Below the pieces are notes generated by a model that searched no databases, had not been told where the DNA came from, and saw nothing but the letters and a program-made list of their open reading frames with translations. Both the position numbers and the translations under genes were made by a program. Shown piece after piece: positions 1-5,646 of a stretch of 11,774 bases of DNA. Source of the stretch: an uncultured Bryobacterales bacterium (GTDB lineage: Bacteria; Acidobacteriota; Terriglobia; Bryobacterales; UBA6623); assembly GCA_946887065.1 (NCBI GenBank), contig CAMPKL010000052.1, forward strand, positions 1 to 11,774, read 5' to 3'. Every line of letters begins with the position of its first letter. Positions within the stretch are counted from its first letter, which is position 1.

Positions 1-2
1 AC

Positions 3-1316
3 GCGCACCTGGCATCGGACAACGGAAGTATGCCGCCCTGGTTCCGCGAGGGCCTCGCCGACTATCTCTCGCTCCAACGCGATGCCGAGGCCGCCCCGGT
101 CACCCCAACAAATACGATAGCGGGCCTGCTTTCGAAGCCCTGGCTCGGAATTCGCGACATGCTGGACGCCGAGGACAGATCCGCCGCTCGCGCGCACGAA
201 CTGTTCTACGCCCAATCCTGGCTGGCGGTGTCGTGGCTCTCCGCGCAACCCGATGCAACCCCCCGGCGGCTCGACCCTCAGCCCCTCCATAACCGACTCG
301 CGCTCGAAGGCTCGGCCGCCGTGGAAGTCGAATTGCGCGCCCACCTGGCGCGCCTGGCGATTCAAGAACCGGAGCCGGAGCCATTGCCGGCGCCGCTGCC
401 AGGGCTAATGACCCGGGATCTCACGGAGTACGAATTGCGTGCCTGGGAATTAGAGCTGCTGCGCGGCGTGAAAGGCAACTTCGCCGCCGAACTCGAACTG
501 CTGGCCCTGGAGTCGAGATCGCCCCAAACCCCGCTGGTTCAGGCTGCCCTCGGCGCTCTGGCCATCGAGCGTGGACGGTTTGATGAGGCGGAAGATCGGC
601 TGCGTGCCGGCTCCGCCGAACAGGGAGCCTCCGCGCTCACCCACCAGCGATACGCGCTCATGTTGTTGCGGCCGACCAGCGAGGCGCCCGCGCCCCGCGC
701 CGAAACAGCCATCCGCCACGCGCTGCGAGCCCTCGACGCGGCGCCCGGCAAGCCTGAGTTTCTGCGCACTCTCGCTCAGGCCCTTATCGTCGCCGGCCAT
801 TGGAGCCGCGCCGCCGAAGTTCTGCTCGATCTTCAAGCGAAACAGGGTTGGGATGCGACTGCGGGCGAGGACTTCCAAGAACTGCTGCGCAGTCGAGGGC
901 AACGCATGAGGGAGGTAGCCCCACCGCGATTCGAGGCGCCCGCGTCTGCGATACCGGAGGTCGCCGCCCGGCGAGTCAGTCCGCTCGCGCCTCCGATTCC
1001 CGAATTCGCCAAGGCGCGCCTGGCGCCCTTGCGCGAGCCGCATGACTACCCTTGGCCCCCGCCCGACACGTGGATTTACGCCGGCCGCATCGCCCGCGTG
1101 GAGTGTTCGTCCGGACAGAAGCGCATCATCATGCAGAACCCTCTGTTCCGCATCGAGTTCGTGGAATCGTCCAAACAACCGGCCAAGCTGCACCATCCCC
1201 CGCTGAAATGGAAGGAGATTCCTTGCGGCACGCGCGGTTGGGTCGTCAACATCGCCTACATACCCTATCGAGATCGTGGAGCCCTCAAGGGCGAAGCGCG
1301 CGCCATCCTCTTCTAA
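3..1316 (+). CDS. Peptidase-MA-like/TPR protein, 5'-truncated by the window edge
   Basis: The reading frame is open to the left edge, nine codons before the first ATG at 30, so the true start lies outside the window. The first visible residues, around PPWFREGLADY, match the segment that follows the HExxH zinc site in gluzincin peptidase-MA/DUF1570-like proteins, where W-x-x-EGLA-x-Y carries the third zinc-ligand glutamate. The HExxH itself would be upstream and is not visible. From about base 490 to 900 the protein is Ala/Leu-rich and helical with tetratricopeptide-like pairs (for example ALGALAIERGRFDEAEDRL, and a later segment with AGHWSRAAEVLL). A Pro-rich linker then leads to a C-terminal beta-rich domain of about 90 residues (from YPWPPPDTWIYAGRI, bases about 1056-1313) that I do not recognise. 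It could be an active exported protease or a degenerate scaffold; without the N-terminus I cannot say which. Confidence 0.8.
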   Translation, partial: AHLASDNGSMPPWFREGLADYLSLQRDAEAAPVTPTNTIAGLLSKPWLGIRDMLDAEDRSAARAHELFYAQSWLAVSWLSAQPDATPRRLDPQPLHNRLALEGSAAVEVELRAHLARLAIQEPEPEPLPAPLPGLMTRDLTEYELRAWELELLRGVKGNFAAELELLALESRSPQTPLVQAALGALAIERGRFDEAEDRLRAGSAEQGASALTHQRYALMLLRPTSEAPAPRAETAIRHALRALDAAPGKPEFLRTLAQALIVAGHWSRAAEVLLDLQAKQGWDATAGEDFQELLRSRGQRMREVAPPRFEAPASAIPEVAARRVSPLAPPIPEFAKARLAPLREPHDYPWPPPDTWIYAGRIARVECSSGQKRIIMQNPLFRIEFVESSKQPAKLHHPPLKWKEIPCGTRGWVVNIAYIPYRDRGALKGEARAILF

Positions 1317-1322
1317 GGCCGG

Positions 1323-1328
1323 TACAAT
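1323..1328 (+). promoter_or_regulatory. TACAAT -10-like box upstream of moaB
   Basis: TACAAT sits 17 bases before the GTG start of moaB, which would give a transcript leader of roughly 11 bases. No good -35 hexamer is seen at the right distance. The same hexamer recurs before queE and the Dabb lipoprotein gene. It is a candidate only; the gene could also be read from upstream, since the gap after the previous stop is just 29 bases. Confidence 0.4.
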
Positions 1329-1345
1329 GAAAACTTAGCGTTTCA

Positions 1346-1864
1346 GTGTCCTCCCCCAGCGCACAACAGCATAAACAGAGTGCTTCCGGCAGAGGCCCTA
1401 TCCGCGTTGCCGTGGTCACCGTCAGCGACACGCGCACGCCGGAAACCGATTCCAACGGACGCTACCTGGGCGAGCGCATCGAAGCCTCCGGAAACCAGCT
1501 GCATTCGACATCCATCGTCCGCGATGAACCGCTCGAAGTCGAAGCGATCCTGGAGCGTCTAGCGTCGTTGGACGACGTCCAGGTCGTCCTGTTCAATGGC
1601 GGGACGGGCCTGTCCAGCCGCGACCGCACCTTTGACGTCCTCGCCGCCAAGTTAGAGAAGACCTTGCCTGGCTTTGGGGAGATTTTTCGCATGCTGAGTT
1701 GGGAACAAGTCGGCTCGGCTGCGATGATGTCCCGCGCGACGGCGGGGGTCTATCGCGGCAAAATTATCTTCTCCACCCCGGGATCGCCCGCAGCCGTTCG
1801 TCTCGCCTGGGAAAAGCTCATCGCACCCGAATTGGCCCACCTCGCGTGGGAAATCGCCCGCTGA
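1346..1864 (+). CDS. moaB: MoaB/MogA-family molybdenum cofactor biosynthesis protein
   Basis: A 172-residue protein, close to the length of E. coli MoaB. It has the family's molybdopterin-binding fold signatures: VAVVTVSDTRT (residues 21-31), VRDEP (58-62), NGGTGLSSRD (84-93) and, near the end, FRMLSWEQ plus the PGSPAAVRLAWEKLI segment, which is more MoaB-like than MogA-like. The acidic residues D60 and D93 correspond by alignment in my head to the two catalytic aspartates described for MogA. Family members adenylylate molybdopterin ahead of molybdate insertion, though the role of MoaB itself differs between organisms. The start is GTG; an ATG at 1328 runs into a stop after three codons. No clear Shine-Dalgarno sequence is present. 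No other cofactor gene is in view, so the gene appears to stand apart from any moa cluster. It is probably co-transcribed with the downstream DUF481 gene, 25 bases away. Confidence 0.9.
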   Translation: MSSPSAQQHKQSASGRGPIRVAVVTVSDTRTPETDSNGRYLGERIEASGNQLHSTSIVRDEPLEVEAILERLASLDDVQVVLFNGGTGLSSRDRTFDVLAAKLEKTLPGFGEIFRMLSWEQVGSAAMMSRATAGVYRGKIIFSTPGSPAAVRLAWEKLIAPELAHLAWEIAR

Positions 1865-1889
1865 ACCTGTCCGCTGTTGAGACATCGAA

Positions 1890-2915
1890 ATGCGTTTTTT
1901 GCTGATTCTACTGGCGCTGACCGCAGCGTATGCAGACACCGTCGTCGTCGACACCGGCGACCGCCTCAACGGCGAGGTTGAAAAACTGGAGGGAGGAAAA
2001 CTCTATCTCAAGACCTCCTACGCCGGCTCCATCCCTATCGCTTGGGACAAAGTCGTTGAGATCGAGACGGCCGCCTCTTATCAAGTCGAAACCGAAGCCG
2101 GAATGAGACTGCGCGGCGCCGTGCGGCGTCAAGGCGACTACGTCATCGTCGGCGCCGGCGATGCCGACAACGCGCCAAGCACGCAGGCTGCGGCGACCGT
2201 GGTGAAGAGCATCATCCGCATGGAAAACGACGAACCGCCGGGTTTTTGGGAAACCTTGGAGGGCTCCGTGGGCGTCGGATACACCTTCACGCGCGGTAAT
2301 TCCGATCAAACGCAAGCATCGCTCACCGCGCGCGGCAATTATCGTCATGACGGCTACACGCTGCGCGGCGATCTCAATTCCATCTTCTCGGAAATCGACG
2401 ACTCCGAACGCCAGAATCGCCACGCCCTGAACACCCGCTTCGACCGCTACCTGAGTCCGAACTCGTTCGCGTTCGCCCTAGCGGCGTTCGAACGCAACGA
2501 CCGGCAGCAACTCGATCTCCGCTCCCGCGTCGGCGGCGGATTCGGTTGGAAGCTCCTCAATGACCGCGACGGGACGCTCGACCTGCTGGGCGGCTTTACC
2601 CTAACGAATGAGCAATTCCGGGCCGAAGAGGGCGACTTGTTGCCCCGCAAGAGTACCGGAGAAGGTTTGTTAGGCTTCGAGCTGCGCTCGAGCCGCTTCT
2701 GGGGCGTTGAATTGAGCACCCGTCTCACCGCCCATCCCAACCTGGTGCAGACCGGCCGTTACCGCATCGAATACGACTCCGGCGCACGGATCCCATTAAT
2801 CGCCGGCTTCACCTGGAATGTCAGCATCTTCGACCGCTACGACAACAAACCGCCAAGAGAGGAACTCCAGCGTAATGACTACGGCATGGTATCCACCTTG
2901 GGCTTTAGTTTCTGA
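1890..2915 (+). CDS. DUF481 (YdiY-like) outer-membrane beta-barrel protein
   Basis: A 341-residue exported protein. Residues 1-15 form a short signal peptide (RFLLILLALTAAYA, cleavage after AYA). Residues 16 to about 112 make a small beta-rich domain that begins TVVVDTGDRLNGEV, a kind often found in front of these barrels. From W120 onward the pattern is that of DUF481: a GYTFTRGNSD strand (130-139), then alternating amphipathic strands joined by short polar turns, and a terminal GFSF whose last Phe fits the outer-membrane insertion signal. The family includes salt-induced outer-membrane proteins of E. coli; the molecular role is unknown. The ATG at 1890 puts the signal peptide exactly at the N-terminus. 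Only a weak GAG stands in for a ribosome site. It follows moaB by 25 bases and precedes queE by 37. Nothing suggests a functional link with either. Confidence 0.85.
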   Translation: MRFLLILLALTAAYADTVVVDTGDRLNGEVEKLEGGKLYLKTSYAGSIPIAWDKVVEIETAASYQVETEAGMRLRGAVRRQGDYVIVGAGDADNAPSTQAAATVVKSIIRMENDEPPGFWETLEGSVGVGYTFTRGNSDQTQASLTARGNYRHDGYTLRGDLNSIFSEIDDSERQNRHALNTRFDRYLSPNSFAFALAAFERNDRQQLDLRSRVGGGFGWKLLNDRDGTLDLLGGFTLTNEQFRAEEGDLLPRKSTGEGLLGFELRSSRFWGVELSTRLTAHPNLVQTGRYRIEYDSGARIPLIAGFTWNVSIFDRYDNKPPREELQRNDYGMVSTLGFSF

Positions 2916-2940
2916 GCGGTCCTCCAAGGCGAGCCAAATC

Positions 2941-2946
2941 TACAAT
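2941..2946 (+). promoter_or_regulatory. TACAAT -10-like box at queE, suggesting a leaderless transcript
   Basis: TACAAT ends six bases before the GTG start of queE, so a transcript initiated at the usual distance would begin on or within a base of the start codon. No convincing -35 hexamer is seen about 17 bases upstream, and no Shine-Dalgarno sequence lies at a working distance from the GTG. This supports leaderless translation, unless the gene is read through from the DUF481 gene. Confidence 0.45.
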
Positions 2947-2952
2947 AGAAGC

Positions 2953-3594
2953 GTGCAGGTAACGGAGATCTTCAAGTCCATCCAAGGCGAGTCGACCTAC
3001 GCCGGCTTGCCCTGCATCTTCGTGCGCCTAACCGGCTGCAACCTGCGCTGCAATTGGTGCGACACCGCCTACGCCTTTCATGGCGGCACGCGTATGACGG
3101 TGGCCGAGGTCCTGCATCGCGTGAAAGAACTCGGCGGTTCGCTCATCGAAGTCACGGGAGGCGAACCGCTGCTCCAAGCTGAGGTGTATCCGCTCATCGA
3201 AGCCTTGCTGGCTGAGGGCTTTCAGGTGATGCTCGAAACCAGCGGTGAGCGCCCGCTCGACAAGGTGCCCGCGCAGGTGCGCAAAATCGTCGACGTCAAA
3301 TGCCCCGACTCAGGGGAGGCCGACACCTTCCGCCTGGAGAACCTGGCCTTGATGAGCCCGCACGACGAAGTCAAGTTTGTGGTTGGATCGCGTCGGGACT
3401 ACGAGTTCGCCCGAGACTTCACCCATCTCCATAAACTGCAGAGCCGGTTTGCCGCGACGATCTTCTCACCCGTCCACCAAGCGGTCGATCTGCGACAGAT
3501 GGCCCAGTGGATGATCGACGACCGTCTCGACGGCGTCCGTTTCGGGCACCAATTGCACAAGACGATTTGGGGAGCTGAGGCGACGGGCGTCTAG
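2953..3594 (+). CDS. queE: 7-carboxy-7-deazaguanine synthase (radical SAM, QueE)
   Basis: A 213-residue radical SAM enzyme that, by family, converts 6-carboxy-tetrahydropterin to 7-carboxy-7-deazaguanine, the ring-contraction step on the way to preQ0 and queuosine. It opens with the diagnostic TEIFKSIQGES-TYAG segment. The [4Fe-4S] ligands are C29, C33 and C36 (C-x3-C-x2-C in GCNLRCNWCDT), GGEP lies at 69-72, and an FSPVHQ segment near the C-terminus fits the family. The frame is open further upstream to 2818, but that part is the DUF481 gene read in another frame. GTG at 2953 is chosen because QueE homologues begin just before this motif. The full length matches the family. Other queuosine genes (queC, queD, queF) are not in the window. 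The stop overlaps the stop of the opposing YkgJ gene. Confidence 0.93.
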   Translation: MQVTEIFKSIQGESTYAGLPCIFVRLTGCNLRCNWCDTAYAFHGGTRMTVAEVLHRVKELGGSLIEVTGGEPLLQAEVYPLIEALLAEGFQVMLETSGERPLDKVPAQVRKIVDVKCPDSGEADTFRLENLALMSPHDEVKFVVGSRRDYEFARDFTHLHKLQSRFAATIFSPVHQAVDLRQMAQWMIDDRLDGVRFGHQLHKTIWGAEATGV

Positions 3595-4025
3595 CGCTGC
3601 TCGGGAAAAGCGTCGGCGCAGCGTTGCGCCTCGGCTCGAACCCACTCGATCGGCAAAATTTGACCCACGCCCACGCCCGGACAATAACCGCTGAGACCCT
3701 TCCAAGCCTTGCGCGTTGAGACCGTCTCCGGCCAAAACGGGAATGTCCGGCACTGCAATGGCTTGATCTCGTGAATGCGGCAGCCGCCCGTACCCAAAAA
3801 ATGGCAGCTCGCCTTGCCTGGGTTGCTCAAGCGCAGCCCCTCTTCGTCCTCAGGGGCGCAGTAGCGCTCAGTGAACTGCGCCGCGGTCAGGTCCAGATGA
3901 GCGGCGATCCGGTCTCGATCTTCTTCCGTCAAGAAAACGTCGCCTGGCCGCGCACAACAGTTGACGCAGCCAGGCTGACATTCAAAGCGAAAGTTGATGC
4001 GAGCGATTGCGACCGGATCGCTCAT
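3591..4025 (-). CDS. YkgJ-family cysteine-cluster protein
   Basis: A 144-residue cytoplasmic protein with the CxxxCxxCC arrangement of the YkgJ/UPF0153 family (PF03692-type): C16, C20, C23 and C24, followed by C56, C74, C82 and C92 (the last in PLQCRTFPFWPE), and later a GYCPG cysteine. Such clusters are thought to bind iron-sulfur or zinc; the cellular role of the family is not known to me. The ATG at 4025 is preceded at 10 bases by GGAG, which lies inside the end of the upstream Dabb gene. With a gap of only 7 bases, the two are almost certainly one transcript. At the 3' end it runs head-on into queE. Confidence 0.85.
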   Translation of the reverse strand: MSDPVAIARINFRFECQPGCVNCCARPGDVFLTEEDRDRIAAHLDLTAAQFTERYCAPEDEEGLRLSNPGKASCHFLGTGGCRIHEIKPLQCRTFPFWPETVSTRKAWKGLSGYCPGVGVGQILPIEWVRAEAQRCADAFPEQR

Positions 4026-4032
4026 CGAGCAA

Positions 4033-4479
4033 CTACTCCATCAAGTAGTCGAAAGTCGTCGTGCCCGGAACTCGCACCTTGCCGTAGACTTCGACCCATG
4101 CGGCGTGGGCCGGATGGTCGGCGTAGGCCTGGAGGGCAGCCTCGTCGGTCATTTCCATGCAGACGCCGTAATCGCGTTGCGCGTCACCGACATTGGGCGT
4201 CAGCAGTTTGCCGTGCGTGACCCTGTTCACCCCTGGGATCTTCGACGGCAACTCGTCCGTCGCCGTATAGAAAGCCTGCCAATCAGCTTCGGTCGCCTCG
4301 GCAATGGCCGTGAACACGAAGCAGTGCACCAGCTTGCTCTCCGGAGTCTCAGCGGCGGCCGGGGCCGCTGCCGCGGCCGGGGTAACTTCCGCAGCCGGCT
4401 CGGGTGCGCTGGGGGTACAGCCGGCAAGGGCAACGCCTGCCGCAACAATTGTCAGAATCGTTTTGTATCGAAGGCTCAT
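4033..4479 (-). CDS. Lipoprotein with a stress-responsive Dabb (A/B barrel) domain
   Basis: A 148-residue predicted lipoprotein. Residues 1-20 are a signal peptide (K6 followed by a hydrophobic run) ending in the lipobox LAGC, with C21 as the lipidated cysteine. T22 at position +2 predicts outer-membrane sorting by the E. coli rule. Residues 24-48 are an Ala/Pro-rich linker. Residues 49-148 match the Dabb dimeric ferredoxin-like barrel: the LVHCFVF strand, the TATDELPSKIPGV segment, DYGVCMEMTDEAALQAY and the HPAHAAWVEVY helix are typical. The frame stays open to 4626, but the start at 4479 is chosen because it gives the signal peptide and has AGGA six bases upstream (4486-4489). Dabb proteins are usually small cytoplasmic dimers, so a lipid-anchored form is unusual. 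The function is unknown. Confidence 0.85.
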   Translation of the reverse strand: MSLRYKTILTIVAAGVALAGCTPSAPEPAAEVTPAAAAAPAAAETPESKLVHCFVFTAIAEATEADWQAFYTATDELPSKIPGVNRVTHGKLLTPNVGDAQRDYGVCMEMTDEAALQAYADHPAHAAWVEVYGKVRVPGTTTFDYLME

Positions 4480-4485
4480 CAAATT

Positions 4486-4489
4486 TCCT
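4486..4489 (-). promoter_or_regulatory. Shine-Dalgarno AGGA deciding the lipoprotein start
   Basis: On the - strand AGGA lies six bases before the ATG at 4479, and a second AGGAG lies a little further up at 4493-4497. Together they support the short form beginning with the signal peptide rather than the longer open frame. Confidence 0.6.
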
Positions 4490-4534
4490 AGGCTCCTGTA
4501 ATGAAATTCCCGCAACCGAGGCCGTGAACATCCG

Positions 4535-4540
4535 ATTGTA
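4535..4540 (-). promoter_or_regulatory. TACAAT -10-like box for the Dabb lipoprotein-ykgJ unit
   Basis: The - strand reads TACAAT here, 55 bases before the lipoprotein start, which would give a leader of about 50 bases containing the Shine-Dalgarno sequence. A good -35 is not evident. It lies in the 128-base divergent region shared with the ECF sigma gene. Confidence 0.4.
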
Positions 4541-4570
4541 TCTCGCATCGGCAAATCAACGACTTGTAGC

Positions 4571-4598
4571 GGAACCTCCGGCCCCCCACAATGGTAAA
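4571..4598 (+). promoter_or_regulatory. Possible ECF-type promoter (GGAAC) before the sigma gene
   Basis: GGAACCT at 4571-4577 resembles the GGAAC -35 element recognised by RpoE-like sigma factors, and GGTAAA about 15 bases later could serve as the -10. If real, it would let the sigma factor at 4608 drive its own gene. A housekeeping alternative, CACAAT at 4587-4592, overlaps it. The -10 match is poor, so this is a weak call. Confidence 0.25.
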
Positions 4599-4607
4599 GA
4601 GTTCGCC

Positions 4608-5216
4608 GTGAGCCTTCGTTCGACAATCGATTCCCAACAAGTCGATGACTTGGCGCTTGTCGCCCGCACGCGGGCGGGCGACCGATCGGCCTTTGACGAA
4701 TTAGTCAATCGTCACGCGGCGAAGGTCTTTCGTTTAGCCCGTCATATCACTCGCAATGACGCGGAAGCCGAAGACGTCTTGCAGGACGCTTTCTACAAGG
4801 CTTACACACGGCTTGATCAGTTCAACGCCGAGGCGCAGTTCTATACCTGGCTCGTTCGCATCGCCGTAAACGAGGCGCTCATGCGTTTGCGCAAGCGGCG
4901 CAACAGCAAGACGGTCTCGCTGGACGCCGCCCTCGAAACCGAGGACGGTCCCCTCCAAAGAGAAGCCGTGTCGCCGGACGATGACCCCGAGCAGGAATAC
5001 AGCCGCGACGAAACCCGCAAGATGCTTGAGGAAGCCATTGATTCGCTGGACGAGGGTTATCGGACCGTGTTCGTCTTGCGCGACGTCGAAGGCTTGTCTA
5101 CTCAAGAAACGGCGGACTTGCTTGAACTCTCCATCTCCGCCGTCAAGTCGCGTTTGCTCCGCGCAAGACTTCAGCTCCGAGACAAACTCAAAGGGCGGTT
5201 GCACTCCCATGGCTAA
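4608..5216 (+). CDS. RpoE-like ECF sigma factor
   Basis: A 202-residue sigma-70 family ECF factor. Region 2 spans about residues 28-98: AFDELVNRHAAKVFRLA, then the AEDVLQDAFYKAY core-binding helix and the FYTWLVRIAVNEALMRLRKRR -10-recognition part. An acidic linker (about 106-134) follows. Region 4 spans 139-195, with the LSTQETADLLELSISAVKSR helix-turn-helix that reads the -35. The frame is open further up to 4404, but that region encodes the divergent lipoprotein's leader and N-terminus. GTG at 4608 gives the usual N-terminus, about 12 residues before DLALVARTRAGD. It overlaps the next gene by 8 bases, the common arrangement for a sigma factor and its anti-sigma. It probably runs an envelope or oxidative stress response, but the target genes cannot be read from here. 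Confidence 0.9.
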   Translation: MSLRSTIDSQQVDDLALVARTRAGDRSAFDELVNRHAAKVFRLARHITRNDAEAEDVLQDAFYKAYTRLDQFNAEAQFYTWLVRIAVNEALMRLRKRRNSKTVSLDAALETEDGPLQREAVSPDDDPEQEYSRDETRKMLEEAIDSLDEGYRTVFVLRDVEGLSTQETADLLELSISAVKSRLLRARLQLRDKLKGRLHSHG

Positions 5217-5460
5217 GAAGAAGATCACTTGTCAGTCTTTCCTGGATGACCTATCGGACTACATCGACGGCGATGTCGCCCAAGAGATACGTGTAACGTT
5301 CGAGGCGCACTTGGCCAAGTGTCCCAACTGTTGGGTCGTTTTCGATGAAACGCAACGAACCGTCGAGATATTCCAGCGCTATGACTGCCATCCGCTGCCC
5401 GAAAAAGTAAAAGATCGCCTCCTCCAAACTCTGTCCGTTAAGTTGAAGGATGCTAAGTGA
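5209..5460 (+). CDS. Small soluble zinc-binding anti-sigma factor (zf-HC2 type)
   Basis: An 83-residue protein with the zinc anti-sigma signature: C8, then H34-x3-C38-x2-C41 in AHLAKCPNC, within a domain starting CQSFLDDLSDYIDGD. The residues after C41 form an amphipathic helix, and the C-terminus is Lys-rich. No membrane segment is present, so it should act in the cytoplasm by binding the preceding sigma factor. Zinc-cysteine sites of this class can respond to thiol oxidation (RsrA is the known case), but here that is inference. The ATG lies inside the last codons of the sigma gene (8-base overlap), so translation of the two is likely coupled and their amounts matched. It is distinct in design from the large membrane anti-sigma at 9645-11072. 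Confidence 0.88.
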   Translation: MAKKKITCQSFLDDLSDYIDGDVAQEIRVTFEAHLAKCPNCWVVFDETQRTVEIFQRYDCHPLPEKVKDRLLQTLSVKLKDAK

Positions 5461-5646
5461 TTGATTCTTAGGAATTAAAGGGCAAAATCCGACTTTTTTC
5501 TCTTTTCCTGTGCTGCGAGGGAAACCTCGATACCCAAACTGTAGTCTTTAAGACGTGAGGGGTCCGCCCCGTGCGGCTCTGCGAGTCCGCCGGCGGGTTC
5601 CTCAGACTGACGACTTAGGCTTGAACCGGGTCACGGAGTCCCTGTT
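5461..5646 (+). other. Hairpin-rich intergenic region and leader of the Crp/Fnr gene
   Basis: These 186 bases hold no gene. After a T-rich run (5493-5506) there are several short inverted repeats: CGAGG-GAAA-CCTCG (5516-5529, a GNRA tetraloop), GTCTT-T-AAGAC (5544-5554), GGGG-TCCG-CCCC (5559-5570), GCGGCTC-TGC-GAG-T-CCGC (5573-5590) and a longer imperfect stem pairing GGTT (5596-5599) with AACC (5624-5627). A possible promoter is TTGATT-N16-CAAAAT (5461-5488), which would put all of these in the 5' leader of the downstream gene. GGAG at 5635-5638, eight bases before the ATG, is a good ribosome site. No known riboswitch class is recognised. Structure in G+C-rich DNA can be fortuitous. Confidence 0.4.
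5544..5554. repeat. Perfect 11-base inverted repeat, possible operator
   Basis: GTCTT-T-AAGAC is a perfect palindrome around one central base, about 90 bases before the Crp/Fnr-family start. It does not match the classic Crp (TGTGA) or Fnr (TTGAT) half sites. It could be a binding site for the adjacent regulator or simply a short RNA stem. Confidence 0.25.

Noticed and set aside
450..1196. Long - strand open frame (248 codons) opposite the first gene
   Set aside because: It lies wholly antisense to a well-supported TPR-like coding region, has no recognisable domain and shows the Arg/Gly-rich composition typical of shadow frames in G+C-rich DNA.
1908..2423. - strand open frame of 171 codons opposite the DUF481 gene
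   Set aside because: It is a shadow frame; the + strand carries the signal peptide and barrel pattern.
2818..2952. N-terminal extension of QueE
   Set aside because: It overlaps the DUF481 barrel in another frame, and QueE proteins begin just before the IQGE motif, which fits the GTG at 2953.
4404..4607. N-terminal extension of the RpoE-like sigma factor
   Set aside because: The extra codons overlap the divergent lipoprotein's signal-peptide region and promoter; ECF factors begin near the GTG at 4608.
4480..4626. N-terminal extension of the Dabb lipoprotein
   Set aside because: It would bury the signal peptide and lipobox internally; the shorter start has a Shine-Dalgarno sequence.
4734..5228. 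- strand open frame of 164 codons opposite the RpoE-like sigma gene
   Set aside because: It is a shadow of a conserved sigma factor and has no domain of its own.
5461..5510. Intrinsic terminator after the small anti-sigma gene
   Set aside because: A T-rich run is present, but no stable G+C stem lies directly before it.
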